64,000 bases of DNA from Azotobacter beijerinckii (GCF_900110885.1 NZ_FOFJ01000015.1:1-64000), one strand, 5' to 3'; positions 1 through 9,924 are shown, counted from the stretch's first letter. Translations and numbers: made by a program. The notes: a model not told the origin generated them from the sequence alone.

Positions 1-84
1 CCGGGCAGCCTGGCGAATCGAGCCATCGCTCAGGGCCGCTTCGATCACGCGGCTGCGCAGATCCACACTGTAGGCTCTTGCCAT
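1..84 (-). CDS. IS630-family transposase, N-terminal fragment cut by window edge
   Basis: Reading leftward from an ATG at 82-84, the 28 visible codons begin MARAYSVDLRSRVIEAAL and continue into GSIRQAAR. This matches the start of IS630-type transposases, whose first residues form the DNA-binding helix-turn-helix. Only this segment is inside the window, so whether the gene is intact cannot be judged. IS630 elements insert at TA dinucleotides. A TA at 189-190 lies just outside an AT-rich stretch (about 165-190) and is a possible element end, but this is a guess. The element lies directly upstream of nfeD and may have displaced its original promoter. Confidence 0.7.
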   Translation of the reverse strand, partial: MARAYSVDLRSRVIEAALSDGSIRQAAR

Positions 85-235
85 GCGAGTCTTCCGAATC
101 CCGAATCAAGGTTGGGATAGCCAATCAGAGACTTCCACCCGAGGCAACTCCCAGGCGACGGACAAACCATTTTTTAGAGAAAATGCTCTAGTTAATATCG
201 GTCGACCGATGACGGCGATGAGTACGGAGGAGTGA

Positions 236-679
236 ATGGCGATGGAATGGTGGCACTGGGTCGTCGGCGGGATCGTGCTGATCCTGCTGGAGCTGGCCAT
301 ACCGGCGTTCTTCGTGATCTGGTTCGGCCTCGGCGCCCTGCTGGTGGCGGGGGCGCTGCTGCTGGCCGGCGATCTGTCGCTGACCGCGCAGCTGCTGGTC
401 TGGACCCTCAGTTCGCTGGCGATGACCGCACTGTGGTTCGGTATGTTCAGGCCCGGCCGGCAGACGACGCGGATCGGCACGGCGGCTGGCGAGACGATCG
501 GCGAGGTGGGCCTGCTGGTCAGCGCCGTCGCGCCCTTCGAGCGGGGGCGGGTGCGCTTCCAGAAGCCGATCCTCGGCGCCGAGGAGTGGGCCTGCATGGC
601 CGAGACGGCGATTCCCGCGGGAGAGCGGGTGCGGGTGGTGTCGGTCGAGGGCAGCTACGTCAAGGTAGCCAAGGCCTGA
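236..679 (+). CDS. nfeD: NfeD-family membrane protein
   Basis: A 147-residue NfeD-like protein. It has two or three hydrophobic segments in residues 5-75 and a C-terminal soluble part (about 85-147) that should form the OB-fold typical of the family. NfeD proteins sit in the inner membrane and work with SPFH/stomatin partners encoded next to them, as here, where the partner starts 30 bases downstream. The ATG at 236 has a GGAGG at 226-230. A second ATG at 242 would also be spaced acceptably, but 236 fits better. The gene follows the IS630 fragment closely, so its promoter may lie in insertion-sequence DNA. Confidence 0.85.
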   Translation: MAMEWWHWVVGGIVLILLELAIPAFFVIWFGLGALLVAGALLLAGDLSLTAQLLVWTLSSLAMTALWFGMFRPGRQTTRIGTAAGETIGEVGLLVSAVAPFERGRVRFQKPILGAEEWACMAETAIPAGERVRVVSVEGSYVKVAKA

Positions 680-709
680 TCTTTTTCAGAAAGGAACAAG
701 GAGCAACCC

Positions 710-1573
710 ATGAGTGCAGGACTGGCAGTGGCGATCGCGGTGCTCGCGTTTGTTCTCATCACCATCGCCAAGGGCGTGCGGCTGGTGGCCCAGGGCGAGG
801 AGTGGGTCGTCGAGCGGCTGGGGCGCTACCACGTCACCCTGCGGCCGGGGCTGAACCTGATCATTCCCTTCCTCGACAACGTCGCCTACAAGCTGGTGAC
901 CAAGGACATCATCCTCGACGTGCAGCAGCAGGAGGTGATCACCCGCGACAATGCGGTGATCCTCGCCAATGCCATCGCCTTCGTGAAGGTTACCGACCCG
1001 GTCAAGGCGGTCTATGGGGTCACCGACTTTTCCGAGGCGATCCGCAACCTGATCATGACCACCCTGCGCTCCATCGTCGGCGAGATGGAACTGGACGAGG
1101 CACTGTCCTCGCGGGACAAGATCAAGGCGCGGCTGCGCGAGAGCATCGCCGACGAGGCGGTGGACTGGGGGCTGACGGTGAAGTCTGTGGAGATCCAGGA
1201 CATCAAGCCGTCCGAGTCGATGCAGCGGGCGATGGAGCTGCAGGCCGCCGCCGAGCGCGAGCGCAAGGCCGCGGTGACCAAGGCCGAGGGCGAGAAGCAG
1301 GCGGCGATCCTCGAGGCCGAGGCGCGCCTGGAGTCGGCGCGGCGCGACGCCAGTGCTCAGGTGCTACTGGCCGAGGCCTCCTCCGAGGCGATCCGCCGGG
1401 TGACCAATGCGGTCGGCACGGAGCCTGGGCCGATGATGTACCTGCTCGGCGAGAAGTACATCGCTTCGCTGGAAAAGCTCGCCCAGAGCGACAACGCCAA
1501 GGTGGTGCTGATGCCCGCCGACCTGCAGGAGACCCTGCGCGGCCTGGTGGGCACGCTGGGTGGGCGCAGCTGA
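710..1573 (+). CDS. SPFH/stomatin-like membrane protease-associated protein (slipin/QmcA type)
   Basis: A 287-residue protein with an N-terminal membrane anchor (about 5-25), an SPFH/band-7 domain (about 27-190, including the ERLGRYH and PGLNLIIPF segments) and a charged, alanine-rich coiled coil (about 195-245, containing KAEGEKQAAILEAEAR). Proteins of this family form large inner-membrane rings that organise membrane microdomains or hold proteases. A good ribosome binding site (AAGGAG) lies about seven bases before the ATG. It follows nfeD in an apparent two-gene operon and is followed by a REP hairpin. The specific target is not known from sequence. Confidence 0.88.
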   Translation: MSAGLAVAIAVLAFVLITIAKGVRLVAQGEEWVVERLGRYHVTLRPGLNLIIPFLDNVAYKLVTKDIILDVQQQEVITRDNAVILANAIAFVKVTDPVKAVYGVTDFSEAIRNLIMTTLRSIVGEMELDEALSSRDKIKARLRESIADEAVDWGLTVKSVEIQDIKPSESMQRAMELQAAAERERKAAVTKAEGEKQAAILEAEARLESARRDASAQVLLAEASSEAIRRVTNAVGTEPGPMMYLLGEKYIASLEKLAQSDNAKVVLMPADLQETLRGLVGTLGGRS

Positions 1574-1604
1574 GAGGCTCTTTCCCCACCCCACCTTTTC
1601 CCTC

Positions 1605-1653
1605 GAGCCAGCTTGCTGGCGATCGGCCCAGAGCATTGCCAGCAAGCTGGCTC
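1605..1653. repeat. REP-type palindrome, GCTTGCTGGC class
   Basis: Two perfect 16-base inverted arms (1605-1620 and 1638-1653) enclose a 17-base spacer. The arm GAGCCAGCTTGCTGGC, followed on the right by CTCCTAC, is the pattern of extragenic palindromes scattered through Pseudomonas genomes. It lies between the SPFH gene and the convergent comM, where the RNA hairpin may also act as a terminator or mRNA stabiliser. Confidence 0.7.
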
Positions 1654-1684
1654 CTACGAGGCGGGGATGCCGGAATTTTCCCGC

Positions 1685-3178
1685 TCAGGCGCTGCTGGCC
1701 CGGTACTGCAGGGCTTCGGCTAGATGGGTACGGGCGATGTCCGGCGTTGCCTCGAGATCGGCGAGGGTCCGCGCCACCTTGAGGATACGGTGGGCGGCGC
1801 GCAGCGACAGGCCGAGGCGCTCGCAGGCGCGCTCCAGCCACTGGCGATCTTCGCCGTCCAGTGCACAGTGCTGGTGCAAACCGGGCAGGTCGAGGAACGC
1901 ATTGGGGCAGCCCTGGCGCACGAGCTGACGGTTGCGTGCCGCCGCTACTTGGGCTGCGGCGCCGGCGGTATCCGGGCCGTCCAGGTGCGGCGCGCCCAAC
2001 GCGGTGGCCTCGCGGGCGACGCCGATGTGCAGGTCGATGCGGTCGAGCAGCGGGCCGGAGAGCCTGGCGCGGTAGCGCTGGATCTGCTCCGGGGTGCAGC
2101 GGCAGCGGCCGGCGGGGTCGCCCAGGTAGCCGCAGGGGCAGGGATTCATCGCCGCGACCAGCTGGAAGCGCGCCGGGAAGCGCACCTTGTCGTTGGCCCG
2201 GGCGATGACGATCTCGCCGCTCTCCAGGGGCTCGCGCAGCACTTCCAGCACCTTGCGGTCGAACTCCGGCAATTCGTCGAGAAACAGCACGCCCTGGTGC
2301 GCCAGGGTGATCTCGCCGGGGCGCGGCCGGCTGCCGCCGCCGACCAGCGCCGGTCCCGAGGCGCTGTGGTGCGGCTGGCGGAACGGCCGCTGCGGCCAGG
2401 CCGCGAGCGGTGCGCAGCCGGCCACCGAATGGATCGCCGCCACCTCCAGCGCCTCGCCCTCGTCCAGCGGCGGCAGCAGCCCCGGCAGGCGGCTGGCCAG
2501 CAGGGTCTTGCCGGTTCCCGGCGGGCCGCTGAGCAACAGGTTGTGGCTGCCGGCGGCGGCCACCAGCAAGGCGCGCTTGGCTGCGGCCTGGCCCTGCACG
2601 TCGGCGAGGTCGGGGTAGGGCTGCGTCTGGCGCAGCAGGCCCTGGGCCTGGTAAGGCGCCAGCGGGGTCTGGCCGTTGAGGTGGGCGGCCAGCTCCAGCA
2701 GGTGGTCGATGGCCAGCACGGTCAGTCCCGAGGCCAGGCTGGCCTCTTCGGCGTTGGCCCGCGGCACCACCAGGGTGCGTCCGGCGGCGCGGGCGGCCAG
2801 CGCGGCGGGCAGTACGCCCCGGACCGGCCGCAGGCTGCCGGAGAGGGCCAGCTCGCCGAGGCATTCCAGGGTGTCGAGGGCCGCGGTGGGCAGTTGCTCG
2901 CTGGCGGCGAGAATACCGAGGGCGATGGCCAGGTCGAAGCGCCCGCCGTCCTTGGGCAGGTCGGCGGGGGCGAGGTTGAGGGTGATGCGCCGTGCCGGGA
3001 AGTCGAAGCCGGAGGTGAGGATGGCGCTGCGCACGCGGTCCTTGCTTTCGCGGACCGCGGTTTCCGGCAGGCCGACCAGGGTCAGCGCCGGCAGGCCGTT
3101 GGCCAGATGCGCCTCGACGGTGACGGCGGGCGCCTCGACGCCCACCTGGGCGCGGCTGTGGACGATGGCCAGGGACAT
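1685..3178 (-). CDS. comM: YifB/ComM-family Mg-chelatase-like AAA+ ATPase
   Basis: A 497-residue ComM protein. It has an N-terminal Lon-protease-like fold (about 1-170, starting MSLAIVHSRAQVGVEAP), a central Mg-chelatase-type AAA+ domain with Walker A GPPGTGKTLLA and Walker B LFLDELPEF, and a C-terminal helical domain. ComM hexamers are DNA helicases that speed branch migration during natural transformation. The ATG at 3178 is preceded by AAGGAGC. The open frame continues further upstream, but those codons have no family similarity. It is probably cotranscribed with ubiK, which lies 29 bases upstream. Confidence 0.93.
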   Translation of the reverse strand: MSLAIVHSRAQVGVEAPAVTVEAHLANGLPALTLVGLPETAVRESKDRVRSAILTSGFDFPARRITLNLAPADLPKDGGRFDLAIALGILAASEQLPTAALDTLECLGELALSGSLRPVRGVLPAALAARAAGRTLVVPRANAEEASLASGLTVLAIDHLLELAAHLNGQTPLAPYQAQGLLRQTQPYPDLADVQGQAAAKRALLVAAAGSHNLLLSGPPGTGKTLLASRLPGLLPPLDEGEALEVAAIHSVAGCAPLAAWPQRPFRQPHHSASGPALVGGGSRPRPGEITLAHQGVLFLDELPEFDRKVLEVLREPLESGEIVIARANDKVRFPARFQLVAAMNPCPCGYLGDPAGRCRCTPEQIQRYRARLSGPLLDRIDLHIGVAREATALGAPHLDGPDTAGAAAQVAAARNRQLVRQGCPNAFLDLPGLHQHCALDGEDRQWLERACERLGLSLRAAHRILKVARTLADLEATPDIARTHLAEALQYRASSA

Positions 3179-3207
3179 GGATCGCTCCTTGATCGCATTC
3201 CCCGCGC

Positions 3208-3483
3208 TCAGGCGGCGGGTGGGGCGGGGGGCTGTTCGCCCAGACGTGCCTCGAGTTCGGCGACCTTGGCCTCCAGTGCTTCCAGGCGGGCGCGAGTGCG
3301 GGCGAGGACCGCCATCTGGCTGTCGAATTCTTCCCGGCTGACCAGGTCGAGCCTGCTGAAGGCGCTCTGCAGCAGGGCCTTGAACTGGGCCTCGAGTTCG
3401 CGGGGCGGGAGCGGCGCCTCGCCGTTGAACAGACGGGCGGCGTGGGTGCTGAGGGTGTCGAACAGGGCTTTGGGCGGGAGCAT
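3208..3483 (-). CDS. ubiK: UbiK (YqiC) ubiquinone biosynthesis accessory factor
   Basis: A 91-residue protein of the BMFP/YqiC family. An N-terminal amphipathic part (MLPPKALFDTLSTHAARL) is followed by a long coiled coil (about 45-85, rich in EALEAKVAELEARL). UbiK trimers bind membranes and assist the soluble Ubi complex in oxygen-dependent ubiquinone synthesis. The C-terminus is short and Pro/Ala-rich. It lies immediately upstream of comM and divergent from glnK, the same order as in Pseudomonas. Confidence 0.87.
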   Translation of the reverse strand: MLPPKALFDTLSTHAARLFNGEAPLPPRELEAQFKALLQSAFSRLDLVSREEFDSQMAVLARTRARLEALEAKVAELEARLGEQPPAPPAA

Positions 3484-3554
3484 GATGCGGTTCCGGAATC
3501 AATCGGCCGGCAGTTTAGCACGAGGGCATCGGCAAGACGGCCGAGCGGTGCTTT

Positions 3555-3569
3555 GCACGGTTTTTGTGC
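3555..3569. promoter_or_regulatory. Predicted NtrC binding site 1 upstream of glnK
   Basis: GCAC-N7-GTGC, a full dyad of the NtrC consensus (seven-base spacer GGTTTTT). It lies about 140 bases before the start point expected from the sigma-54-like promoter at 3677-3692, which matches the classical upstream position of NtrC enhancers. Confidence 0.6.
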
Positions 3570-3587
3570 GCTCTCGCAACGAGCTGC

Positions 3588-3602
3588 GCACCAAGCATGT
3601 GC
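3588..3602. promoter_or_regulatory. Predicted NtrC binding site 2 upstream of glnK
   Basis: A second GCAC-N7-GTGC dyad (spacer CAAGCAT), exactly 33 bases (about three helical turns) downstream of site 1. Paired sites on the same helical face are typical of NtrC enhancers. Confidence 0.6.
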
Positions 3603-3625
3603 GAGCTTTACCCGGTCCGATCTGA

Positions 3626-4189
<564 letters not shown>

Positions 4190-4221
4190 GCCCACGATCC
4201 CCCCGCCCCAGGAGATAACCA

Positions 4222-5538
4222 ATGACTCTGCGGAAAAGCGCAGGGCTCGCTGCCCTTTCCTCTCTTTTCTTGCCAGCGCTGGCCAGTGCCCAGGAGGCCG
4301 TGCTGGATTCCGGCGATACCGCCTGGATGCTCACCGCTACCGCGCTGGTGCTGTTCATGACCGTTCCCGGCTTGGCCCTGTTCTACGGTGGCATGGTGCG
4401 CTCGAAGAACCTGCTCTCGGTGATGATGCAGTGCTTCGCCATCACCGGCCTGATCAGCGTGCTCTGGGTTCTGTTCGGCTACAGCCTGGCCTTCGACACC
4501 ACCGGCATGGAAGAGGGCGTGCTCAATTTCAGCTCCTTCATCGGCGGTCTGGACAAGGCCTTCCTCAGCGGGCTGAGCACCGACAGCCTGGTCGGCACCT
4601 TCCCCGAAAGCGTCTTCATCACCTTCCAGATGACCTTCGCAATCATCACCCCGGCGCTGATCGCCGGCGCCTTCGCCGAGCGCATGAAGTTCTCGTCGAT
4701 GCTGGTGTTCATGTCGGTATGGTTCCTGCTGGTCTACGCGCCCATCGCCCACATGGTCTGGAGCGGCAACGGTGCGCTGATGTTTGACTGGGGCGTGCTC
4801 GACTTCGCCGGCGGTACCGTGGTGCACATCAACGCCGGTGTCGCCGGTCTGGTGTCCTGCCTGGTGCTGGGCAAGCGCAAGGGCTACCCGGGCGTCGCCA
4901 TGACCCCGCACAACCTCGGCTACACCCTGATCGGCGCTGCCATGCTGTGGGTCGGCTGGTTCGGCTTCAATGCCGGTTCGGCGATCGCCGCCAACGGCAC
5001 CGCCGGCATGGCCATGCTGGTGACCCAGATCGCCACCGCCGCCGCCGCGCTGGCCTGGATGGCCGCCGAGTGGCTGACCCATGGCAAGCCGAGCGCCCTG
5101 GGCATCGCTTCCGGCGTGGTCGCCGGCCTGGTGGCCATCACTCCGGCCGCCGGCACTGCCGGCCCGATGGGCGCCCTGGTGATCGGCCTGGCTTCCGGCG
5201 CGATCTGCTTCTACTGCGCCACCGCCGTGAAGCGCCGCTTCGGCTATGACGACTCCCTCGACGCCTTCGGTGTGCATGGCGTCGGCGGTATCGTCGGGGC
5301 GGTACTGACCGGCCTGTTCGCGGCGCCGGCCTTGGGCGGCTTCGGCGAGGTGGACAGTGTTGCCGCCCAGCTGTGGATCCAGATCAAGGGCGTGTTCTTC
5401 ACCGTGGTCTACACCGGCATCGTCACCTTCGCGATTCTCAAGGTGATCGATCGGGTGATGGGCCTGCGCGTCAGCGACGAGGAAGAAACTATCGGTCTCG
5501 ACCTCTCCCTGCACAACGAGCGCGGCTACAATCTCTGA
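4222..5538 (+). CDS. amtB: Ammonium transporter AmtB
   Basis: A 438-residue Amt channel. A cleavable signal peptide (about 1-23, ending ALASA) is followed by eleven expected membrane helices. Family signatures include VPGLALFYGGM, the two pore histidines in VVHINAGVAG and DAFGVHGVGG, and a polar C-terminal tail that contacts GlnK. It carries ammonium across the inner membrane as a trimer. The start is supported by AGGAGA about eight bases before the ATG. It is cotranscribed with glnK and followed by a strong terminator at 5613-5645. Confidence 0.95.
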   Translation: MTLRKSAGLAALSSLFLPALASAQEAVLDSGDTAWMLTATALVLFMTVPGLALFYGGMVRSKNLLSVMMQCFAITGLISVLWVLFGYSLAFDTTGMEEGVLNFSSFIGGLDKAFLSGLSTDSLVGTFPESVFITFQMTFAIITPALIAGAFAERMKFSSMLVFMSVWFLLVYAPIAHMVWSGNGALMFDWGVLDFAGGTVVHINAGVAGLVSCLVLGKRKGYPGVAMTPHNLGYTLIGAAMLWVGWFGFNAGSAIAANGTAGMAMLVTQIATAAAALAWMAAEWLTHGKPSALGIASGVVAGLVAITPAAGTAGPMGALVIGLASGAICFYCATAVKRRFGYDDSLDAFGVHGVGGIVGAVLTGLFAAPALGGFGEVDSVAAQLWIQIKGVFFTVVYTGIVTFAILKVIDRVMGLRVSDEEETIGLDLSLHNERGYNL

Positions 5539-5612
5539 GTTTCGGGAGGGCGGCCGGAGCGATCCGGCTGCCGCTCCCGGCGGCCATGCCTCCGGCAATG
5601 GCCGCAAGCCGT

Positions 5613-5645
5613 AAAAAGGGCGCCTTCGGCGCCCTTTGTTTTTTT
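5613..5645 (+). terminator. Rho-independent terminator of glnK-amtB
   Basis: A perfect ten-base-pair stem (AAAGGGCGCC / GGCGCCCTTT) with a three-base loop is followed by a T-rich run at 5639-5645. It lies 75 bases after the amtB stop. Confidence 0.85.
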
Positions 5646-5692
5646 CTGCGCCGCGCTAGAATTCCCGCGGCAAAACCCTGGAGCTCTGGCAG

Positions 5693-6118
5693 ATGTGGCA
5701 ACAGACGAGCATCACCCTGCGTGCGCGACCGCGCGGCTTCCACCTGGTGACCGATGAGCTGCTTGCCGGGTTGCCAGAGCTGGTTTCCTGCCGGATGGGG
5801 TTGCTGCACCTCTGGTTGCAGCACACCTCGGCCTCGTTGACCGTCAACGAGAATGCCGACGCAGCGGTGCGGCGCGATTTCGAGCGCTTCTTCAACCGTC
5901 TGGTGCCCCAGGGTGAGGGTGGCTACGAGCATGACTACGAAGGGCCGGACGATCTGCCGGCGCACTTCAAAGCCAGTCTGCTGGGCTGCCAGCTGCTCCT
6001 GCCGGTGACGGCGGGACGCTTGGCGCTGGGAACCTGGCAGGGTATCTATCTCGGCGAGCACCGCGAGCATGGCGGGGTGCGCCGGGTCCTGGCCACGCTG
6101 CAGGGCCAGGCGCGCTGA
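5693..6118 (+). CDS. YjbQ/UPF0047 family protein
   Basis: A 141-residue protein of the YjbQ family, with the signature [13 protein letters not shown] and the C-terminal [16 protein letters not shown] that forms the trimeric active-site cleft. Family members have weak thiamine-phosphate synthase-like activity in vitro, but their physiological role is unsettled. Its own short promoter region lies between the amtB terminator and the ATG. Confidence 0.85.
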   Translation: MWQQTSITLRARPRGFHLVTDELLAGLPELVSCRMGLLHLWLQHTSASLTVNENADAAVRRDFERFFNRLVPQGEGGYEHDYEGPDDLPAHFKASLLGCQLLLPVTAGRLALGTWQGIYLGEHREHGGVRRVLATLQGQAR

Positions 6119-6242
6119 TTTTTTCGGCGGGGCTCTCAGCGCTGAGATCGCCCAGCGAATGCAGTGGTCCGCGGGCCAGGGTCGAAGGCGACCGCTGGCG
6201 GGACTATAACCAACCTGCTGTACGCAAGTCGTGAGGTCGAAT

Positions 6243-6563
6243 ATGAGCGATGAAGAACTAGAACAGGAAGAGCTGGAAGCGGGTGAGGAGGATGAAGGCG
6301 AGGAGCTGAACGCCGCCGACGAGGCGGGAGCAGAGGAGGATGACGGCAGCGATAGGGTGGTGGCTTCCGGGAAGAAGTCCAAGAGCCCCGTGGACGTCGA
6401 CGAGATGCCCAGCGTTGAGGCCAAACAGAAGGATCGCGATGCGCTGGCGCGGGCCATGGAGGAGTTCCTGGCGCGCGGCGGCAAGGTACAGGAAGTCGAG
6501 CCGAACGTGGTCGCCGACCCGCCGAAGAAGCCTGACAGCAAGTACGGCAGCCGCCCCATCTGA
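6243..6563 (+). CDS. sutA: SutA, RNA-polymerase-binding regulator of slow growth
   Basis: A 106-residue protein. The first half is almost all Asp/Glu and disordered. The central helix carries DALARAMEEFLARGGKVQEVE and the tail ends PKKPDSKYGSRPI, which is diagnostic of SutA of Pseudomonas. In P. aeruginosa SutA binds the beta subunit of RNA polymerase and favours housekeeping transcription during starvation. The ATG at 6243 follows a modest GAGG. A start at 6231 would add only four residues and lacks family support. A strong terminator follows. Confidence 0.85.
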   Translation: MSDEELEQEELEAGEEDEGEELNAADEAGAEEDDGSDRVVASGKKSKSPVDVDEMPSVEAKQKDRDALARAMEEFLARGGKVQEVEPNVVADPPKKPDSKYGSRPI

Positions 6564-6588
6564 GCCTTTCCGGCCGGTTGGTGGCGCA

Positions 6589-6623
6589 AGGGCGGCTCGG
6601 GAAAATCCCGGGCCGCCTTTTTT
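6589..6623 (+). terminator. Rho-independent terminator after sutA
   Basis: A twelve-base-pair stem (6591-6602 with 6606-6617, one G-U pair), a three-base A loop and a run of six T. It is placed 26 bases after the sutA stop. Confidence 0.85.
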
Positions 6624-6781
6624 GTGCCTTGCAGTCCCGGCGCTGCGGGTCGCCGAGCACGCGGTGCGGCAAGTGGATTGTCCTGTGCAGCTGCATGCCG
6701 GTGCGCCAGAGACGGGCTATCGGGAAGCCGAATACCTTGGCGGTGGAAAGTGAAGGCTCCCGGCGAGCAGCGCCAACGCCG

Positions 6782-7483
6782 TCAGCCGGCTTGCCAGCGA
6801 CCGAGCAGCGCCGGCAGCTCGGCCAGGCTGGCGATCTGCGCATCCGGCGCGCCGTCGTGGCTCCAGGGCTTGCCGGCGGGGTTGTACCAGATCGCCCGCA
6901 GGCCGGCGCGCTGGGCGCCTTGGATGTCATCGTCGGGATGGTCGCCGATGTGCACCGCCTGTTCGGCGGACACCCCGCCGCGCCGCAGAGCTTCGCGGAA
7001 CGGCTGCGGATCGGGCTTGCCGATGCCCAGCTCCTCGGCGCAGAGGGCGAAGCGGAAGTAGTCGGCCAGGCCCAGGCGGCGCACGTCGGCATTGCCGTTG
7101 GTGAGCACGCCGAGGACGTAGCGGTCGGCGAGGATTTCCAGGGTCGGCTGGGTCTCGGGGAAGAACTCGATGCGATGGCGGGCGGCGAGGAAGGTCGCGA
7201 AGGCCTGCTCGGCCAGTTCGCGGGCTTCGGCGGCGGGGTAACCGGCTTCCTCCAGGGCGTGGAGCAGCACGCGCCGGCGCAGCTCGCTGATGCGGTGCTT
7301 GAGCGCCGGCTCGCTCTCGACCAGGCGGGCGCGAATCGGCCACAGGTGCTCGATCGGCACCGCGCCGAGCAGCGGTGCATGGCGGCCCAGCCAGTCGCGC
7401 AGTTCGGCTTCGGCGCCCTCGATGACCGGGGCGACGTTCCACAGGGTGTCGTCGAGGTCGAAGGTGATCAGGCGGATGCTCAT
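6782..7483 (-). CDS. yigB: HAD-superfamily phosphatase YigB
   Basis: A 233-residue HAD hydrolase with motif I DLDDTLW, motif II TNGN, motif III Lys in GIGKPDP and motif [10 protein letters not shown], plus a helical cap (about 20-95). In E. coli YigB dephosphorylates 5-amino-6-(5-phospho-D-ribitylamino)uracil in riboflavin synthesis. The gene order dapF-(DUF484)-xerC-yigB, the same as in E. coli, supports the name. Its ATG overlaps the xerC stop (7480-7483), indicating translational coupling. Confidence 0.85.
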   Translation of the reverse strand: MSIRLITFDLDDTLWNVAPVIEGAEAELRDWLGRHAPLLGAVPIEHLWPIRARLVESEPALKHRISELRRRVLLHALEEAGYPAAEARELAEQAFATFLAARHRIEFFPETQPTLEILADRYVLGVLTNGNADVRRLGLADYFRFALCAEELGIGKPDPQPFREALRRGGVSAEQAVHIGDHPDDDIQGAQRAGLRAIWYNPAGKPWSHDGAPDAQIASLAELPALLGRWQAG

Positions 7484-8379
7484 GAGGTCTCGTCCTTGCG
7501 GCGGCGCGCCCGTGGGTGGGCCTGGTCGTAGACCGCCGCCAGGTGCTGGAAGTCGAGATGGGTGTAGATCTGCGTGGTGGCGATGTCGGCGTGGCCGAGC
7601 AGTTCCTGCACCGCGCGCAGGTCCTGGGAGGACTCCAGCAGATGGCTGGCGAAACTGTGGCGCAGCATGTGCGGGTGCAGGTGCTGGCCCAGTTCGCGCA
7701 CCCCGGCCTGGCGCACCCGCAGCTGCACGGCGCGCGGGCTCAGGCGGCGGCCCTGGCGACCGACGAACAACGCGTCGTCGGCCGGCCGCGCCAGCGCCCG
7801 CAACGGCAGCCAGGCCTCCAGCGCCTGGCGCGCCTGGCTGCCGATCGGCAGTTCGCGGACCTTGTTGCCCTTGCCGTGCACCCGTACCAGGCCGGCGGCC
7901 AGGTCGAGGCGCTCCAGGTCGAGGCCGACCAGTTCCGAGAGGCGCAGGCCGGAAGAGTAGAAAAGTTCGAGGATGGCCTGGTCACGGCGGGCGAGGAAGT
8001 CGTCCTCGACGGCGCCGTCGAGCAACTGCTGGGCGCGGTCGGCATCCAGGGTACGCGGTAGCCGGCGCTCGCCCTTGGGCGGGCTCAGGCCGGCGGCCGG
8101 GTCGTGGTTGCAGCGCCCTTCGCGCAGCAGGTAGCGATAGAAGCCGCGCACCGCCGAGAGCAGCCGGGCCAGGCTGCGCCCGGACTGGCCCTGCAGGTGC
8201 AGCTTGGCGACCAATCGGCGCAGGCGGGCGGCGTCCAGGGCATGCCAGGCGGCCAGTCCCTCCCGTTCGCAGTGGGCGAGGACCTTGCCGAGATCGCGGC
8301 GATAGCCGTCGAGGGTATGGGCCGACACCTGGCGCTCGCTGCGCAGGTGGTCGAGGAAGGCGTCGAGGTCGGCCTGCAT
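7480..8379 (-). CDS. xerC: Tyrosine recombinase XerC
   Basis: A 299-residue XerC. The SAM-like DNA-binding domain spans about 1-85. The catalytic domain carries the Arg of [10 protein letters not shown], the Lys of [11 protein letters not shown], the HxxR of [12 protein letters not shown] and the nucleophilic Tyr of TTQIYTHLD. With XerD it resolves chromosome dimers at dif beside FtsK. The ATG at 8379 begins [12 protein letters not shown]; upstream codons in the frame belong to DUF484. It sits in the dapF-DUF484-xerC-yigB set with seven-base and overlapping junctions. Confidence 0.93.
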   Translation of the reverse strand: MQADLDAFLDHLRSERQVSAHTLDGYRRDLGKVLAHCEREGLAAWHALDAARLRRLVAKLHLQGQSGRSLARLLSAVRGFYRYLLREGRCNHDPAAGLSPPKGERRLPRTLDADRAQQLLDGAVEDDFLARRDQAILELFYSSGLRLSELVGLDLERLDLAAGLVRVHGKGNKVRELPIGSQARQALEAWLPLRALARPADDALFVGRQGRRLSPRAVQLRVRQAGVRELGQHLHPHMLRHSFASHLLESSQDLRAVQELLGHADIATTQIYTHLDFQHLAAVYDQAHPRARRRKDETS

Positions 8380-8386
8380 GGGCGGC

Positions 8387-9082
8387 CTATCGGACCGAAC
8401 GCAGCGGCGTGCTGGCCAGGCGCGGCAGCAGGCGGGCGAGAACGTCGGCGATGTAGCCGAGGAAGAGGGTGCCGAGGCTGCTCCGGTAGTGCTGGGGGTC
8501 GGGGCTGCCGACCGCCAGCACGCCGTGCAGGCCCTGGTGGTCGAGGGCGGCCACCGCGGCCGAGCCGATCTGCGGGCGGCGCTCCTCGCCGAACAGGAAG
8601 CCCAGCTCATGGCTGCGCAGCACGCCGCAGAGGGGTTTGCCGCAGGCCAGCAGGCCGCCGATGGTTTGCAGGGCCTCCTCGGTGTCGACCCAGCGGCCCG
8701 CCGGGCTGGCATGTTCGCCGAACAGGATCAGCCCGACGAAGGGGATCTGGAACTCGTGGCGCAGGCCGTCCTCGACCAGCCCGACCGCCTCCTCCAGAGT
8801 GCTCGCATCGAGCAGGTCGAGCACTAGGCGGCGGGTCTTGTCGAACAGGCGGTCGTTGTCGCGGGCCACGTCCATCAGCTGTCCCAGGCGCCCGCGCAGC
8901 TCGTTGTTGCGCTCGCGCAGCAGGCCGAGCTGGCGCTCCACCAGCGACACCGCGACACCGCTCGGATGGGGAATGCTCAGCTCCGCCAGCAGTTCTTCGC
9001 GGCCTTGGAAGAACTGCGGATTCCGGCGCAGGAAGTCTTCAACCGCTGCGGTATCGACGGACTCTTGGGACTGCTCACTCAT
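8387..9082 (-). CDS. DUF484 family protein (YigA-like)
   Basis: A 231-residue DUF484 protein. A helical N-terminus ([19 protein letters not shown]) leads into a coiled coil (about 45-85) and then a GAF-like domain (about 85-225). The family is always linked to xerC and dapF in gamma-proteobacteria, and its function is not established. It lies eleven bases after dapF and seven before xerC, so one transcript is likely. Confidence 0.85.
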   Translation of the reverse strand: MSEQSQESVDTAAVEDFLRRNPQFFQGREELLAELSIPHPSGVAVSLVERQLGLLRERNNELRGRLGQLMDVARDNDRLFDKTRRLVLDLLDASTLEEAVGLVEDGLRHEFQIPFVGLILFGEHASPAGRWVDTEEALQTIGGLLACGKPLCGVLRSHELGFLFGEERRPQIGSAAVAALDHQGLHGVLAVGSPDPQHYRSSLGTLFLGYIADVLARLLPRLASTPLRSVR

Positions 9083-9093
9083 TGGCTACACCC

Positions 9094-9924
9094 TCATAAA
9101 CGAACCTGGCCTTCGTACACGCGTACCGCCGGGCCGGTCATCATCACCGACTGGCCAGGCCCCGCCCAGGCGATGGACAGCCGGCCGCCCGGCAGGTCGA
9201 TCAGCACCGGCGAATCCATCCAGCCCTGGCGGATCGCCGCTACCGCCGCCGCGCAGGCGCCGGTGCCGCAGGCCTGGGTCTCGCCGGCGCCGCGCTCCCA
9301 GACGCGCAGCCGGGCGTGCTGGCGGTCGACGACTTGGAGAAAACCCACGTTGACCCGTTGCGGAAAGCGTGGGTGATTTTCCAGTTTAGGCCCCAACGCG
9401 TGCACCGGTGCGCTTTCGACGTCGTCCACCCGCAGCACCGCATGGGGATTGCCCATGGATAGTGCGGCGAGTTCGACCGTCCGGCCGTCGACCTCGACCG
9501 AATAGGCGAGGGCGGCGGCTTCGGCCTGGAAGGGAATCCCCTTCGGCTCCAGGCGCGGCGGCCCCATGTCGACGCAGACCTGGCCGTCCGGGCGGACGTC
9601 CAGTTCGATGATGCCGCTTTTGGTCTCCACGCGGATGCGCTTCTTCACCGTCAGGCGCTTGTCGAGCACGAAACGGGCGAAGCAGCGTGCGCCGTTGCCG
9701 CACTGCTCCACCTCCGAACCGTCGGCGTTGAAGATGCGGTAGCGGAAGTCCACGTCCGGATTGCTCGGTGGTTCGACGATCAGCAATTGGTCGAAGCCGA
9801 TGCCGGTATGGCGGTCCCCCCACTGTTTGGCGTGCTTGGGCTGGATGTGCGCGTGCTGGCTGACCAGGTCGAGGACCATGAAGTCGTTGCCGAGGCCGTG
9901 CATCTTGGTGAAACGCAGCAGCAT
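9094..9924 (-). CDS. dapF: Diaminopimelate epimerase
   Basis: A 276-residue DapF. The two catalytic cysteines lie in [13 protein letters not shown] and [12 protein letters not shown]. It interconverts LL- and meso-diaminopimelate for lysine and peptidoglycan synthesis in the cytoplasm. It follows lysA by 13 bases, so the last two steps of lysine synthesis are cotranscribed. Confidence 0.96.
   Translation of the reverse strand: MLLRFTKMHGLGNDFMVLDLVSQHAHIQPKHAKQWGDRHTGIGFDQLLIVEPPSNPDVDFRYRIFNADGSEVEQCGNGARCFARFVLDKRLTVKKRIRVETKSGIIELDVRPDGQVCVDMGPPRLEPKGIPFQAEAAALAYSVEVDGRTVELAALSMGNPHAVLRVDDVESAPVHALGPKLENHPRFPQRVNVGFLQVVDRQHARLRVWERGAGETQACGTGACAAAVAAIRQGWMDSPVLIDLPGGRLSIAWAGPGQSVMMTGPAVRVYEGQVRL

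Noticed and set aside
3122..3502. Extended ComM start (605 codons)
   Set aside because: The extra N-terminal residues are the shifted-frame reading of ubiK; the ATG at 3178 has a good ribosome site and the family start.
1724..3625. 633-codon plus-strand open frame opposite comM
   Set aside because: It is antisense to a clear ComM protein, has the Gly/Ala/Arg/Gln-rich composition of GC-driven shadow frames, and matches no family.
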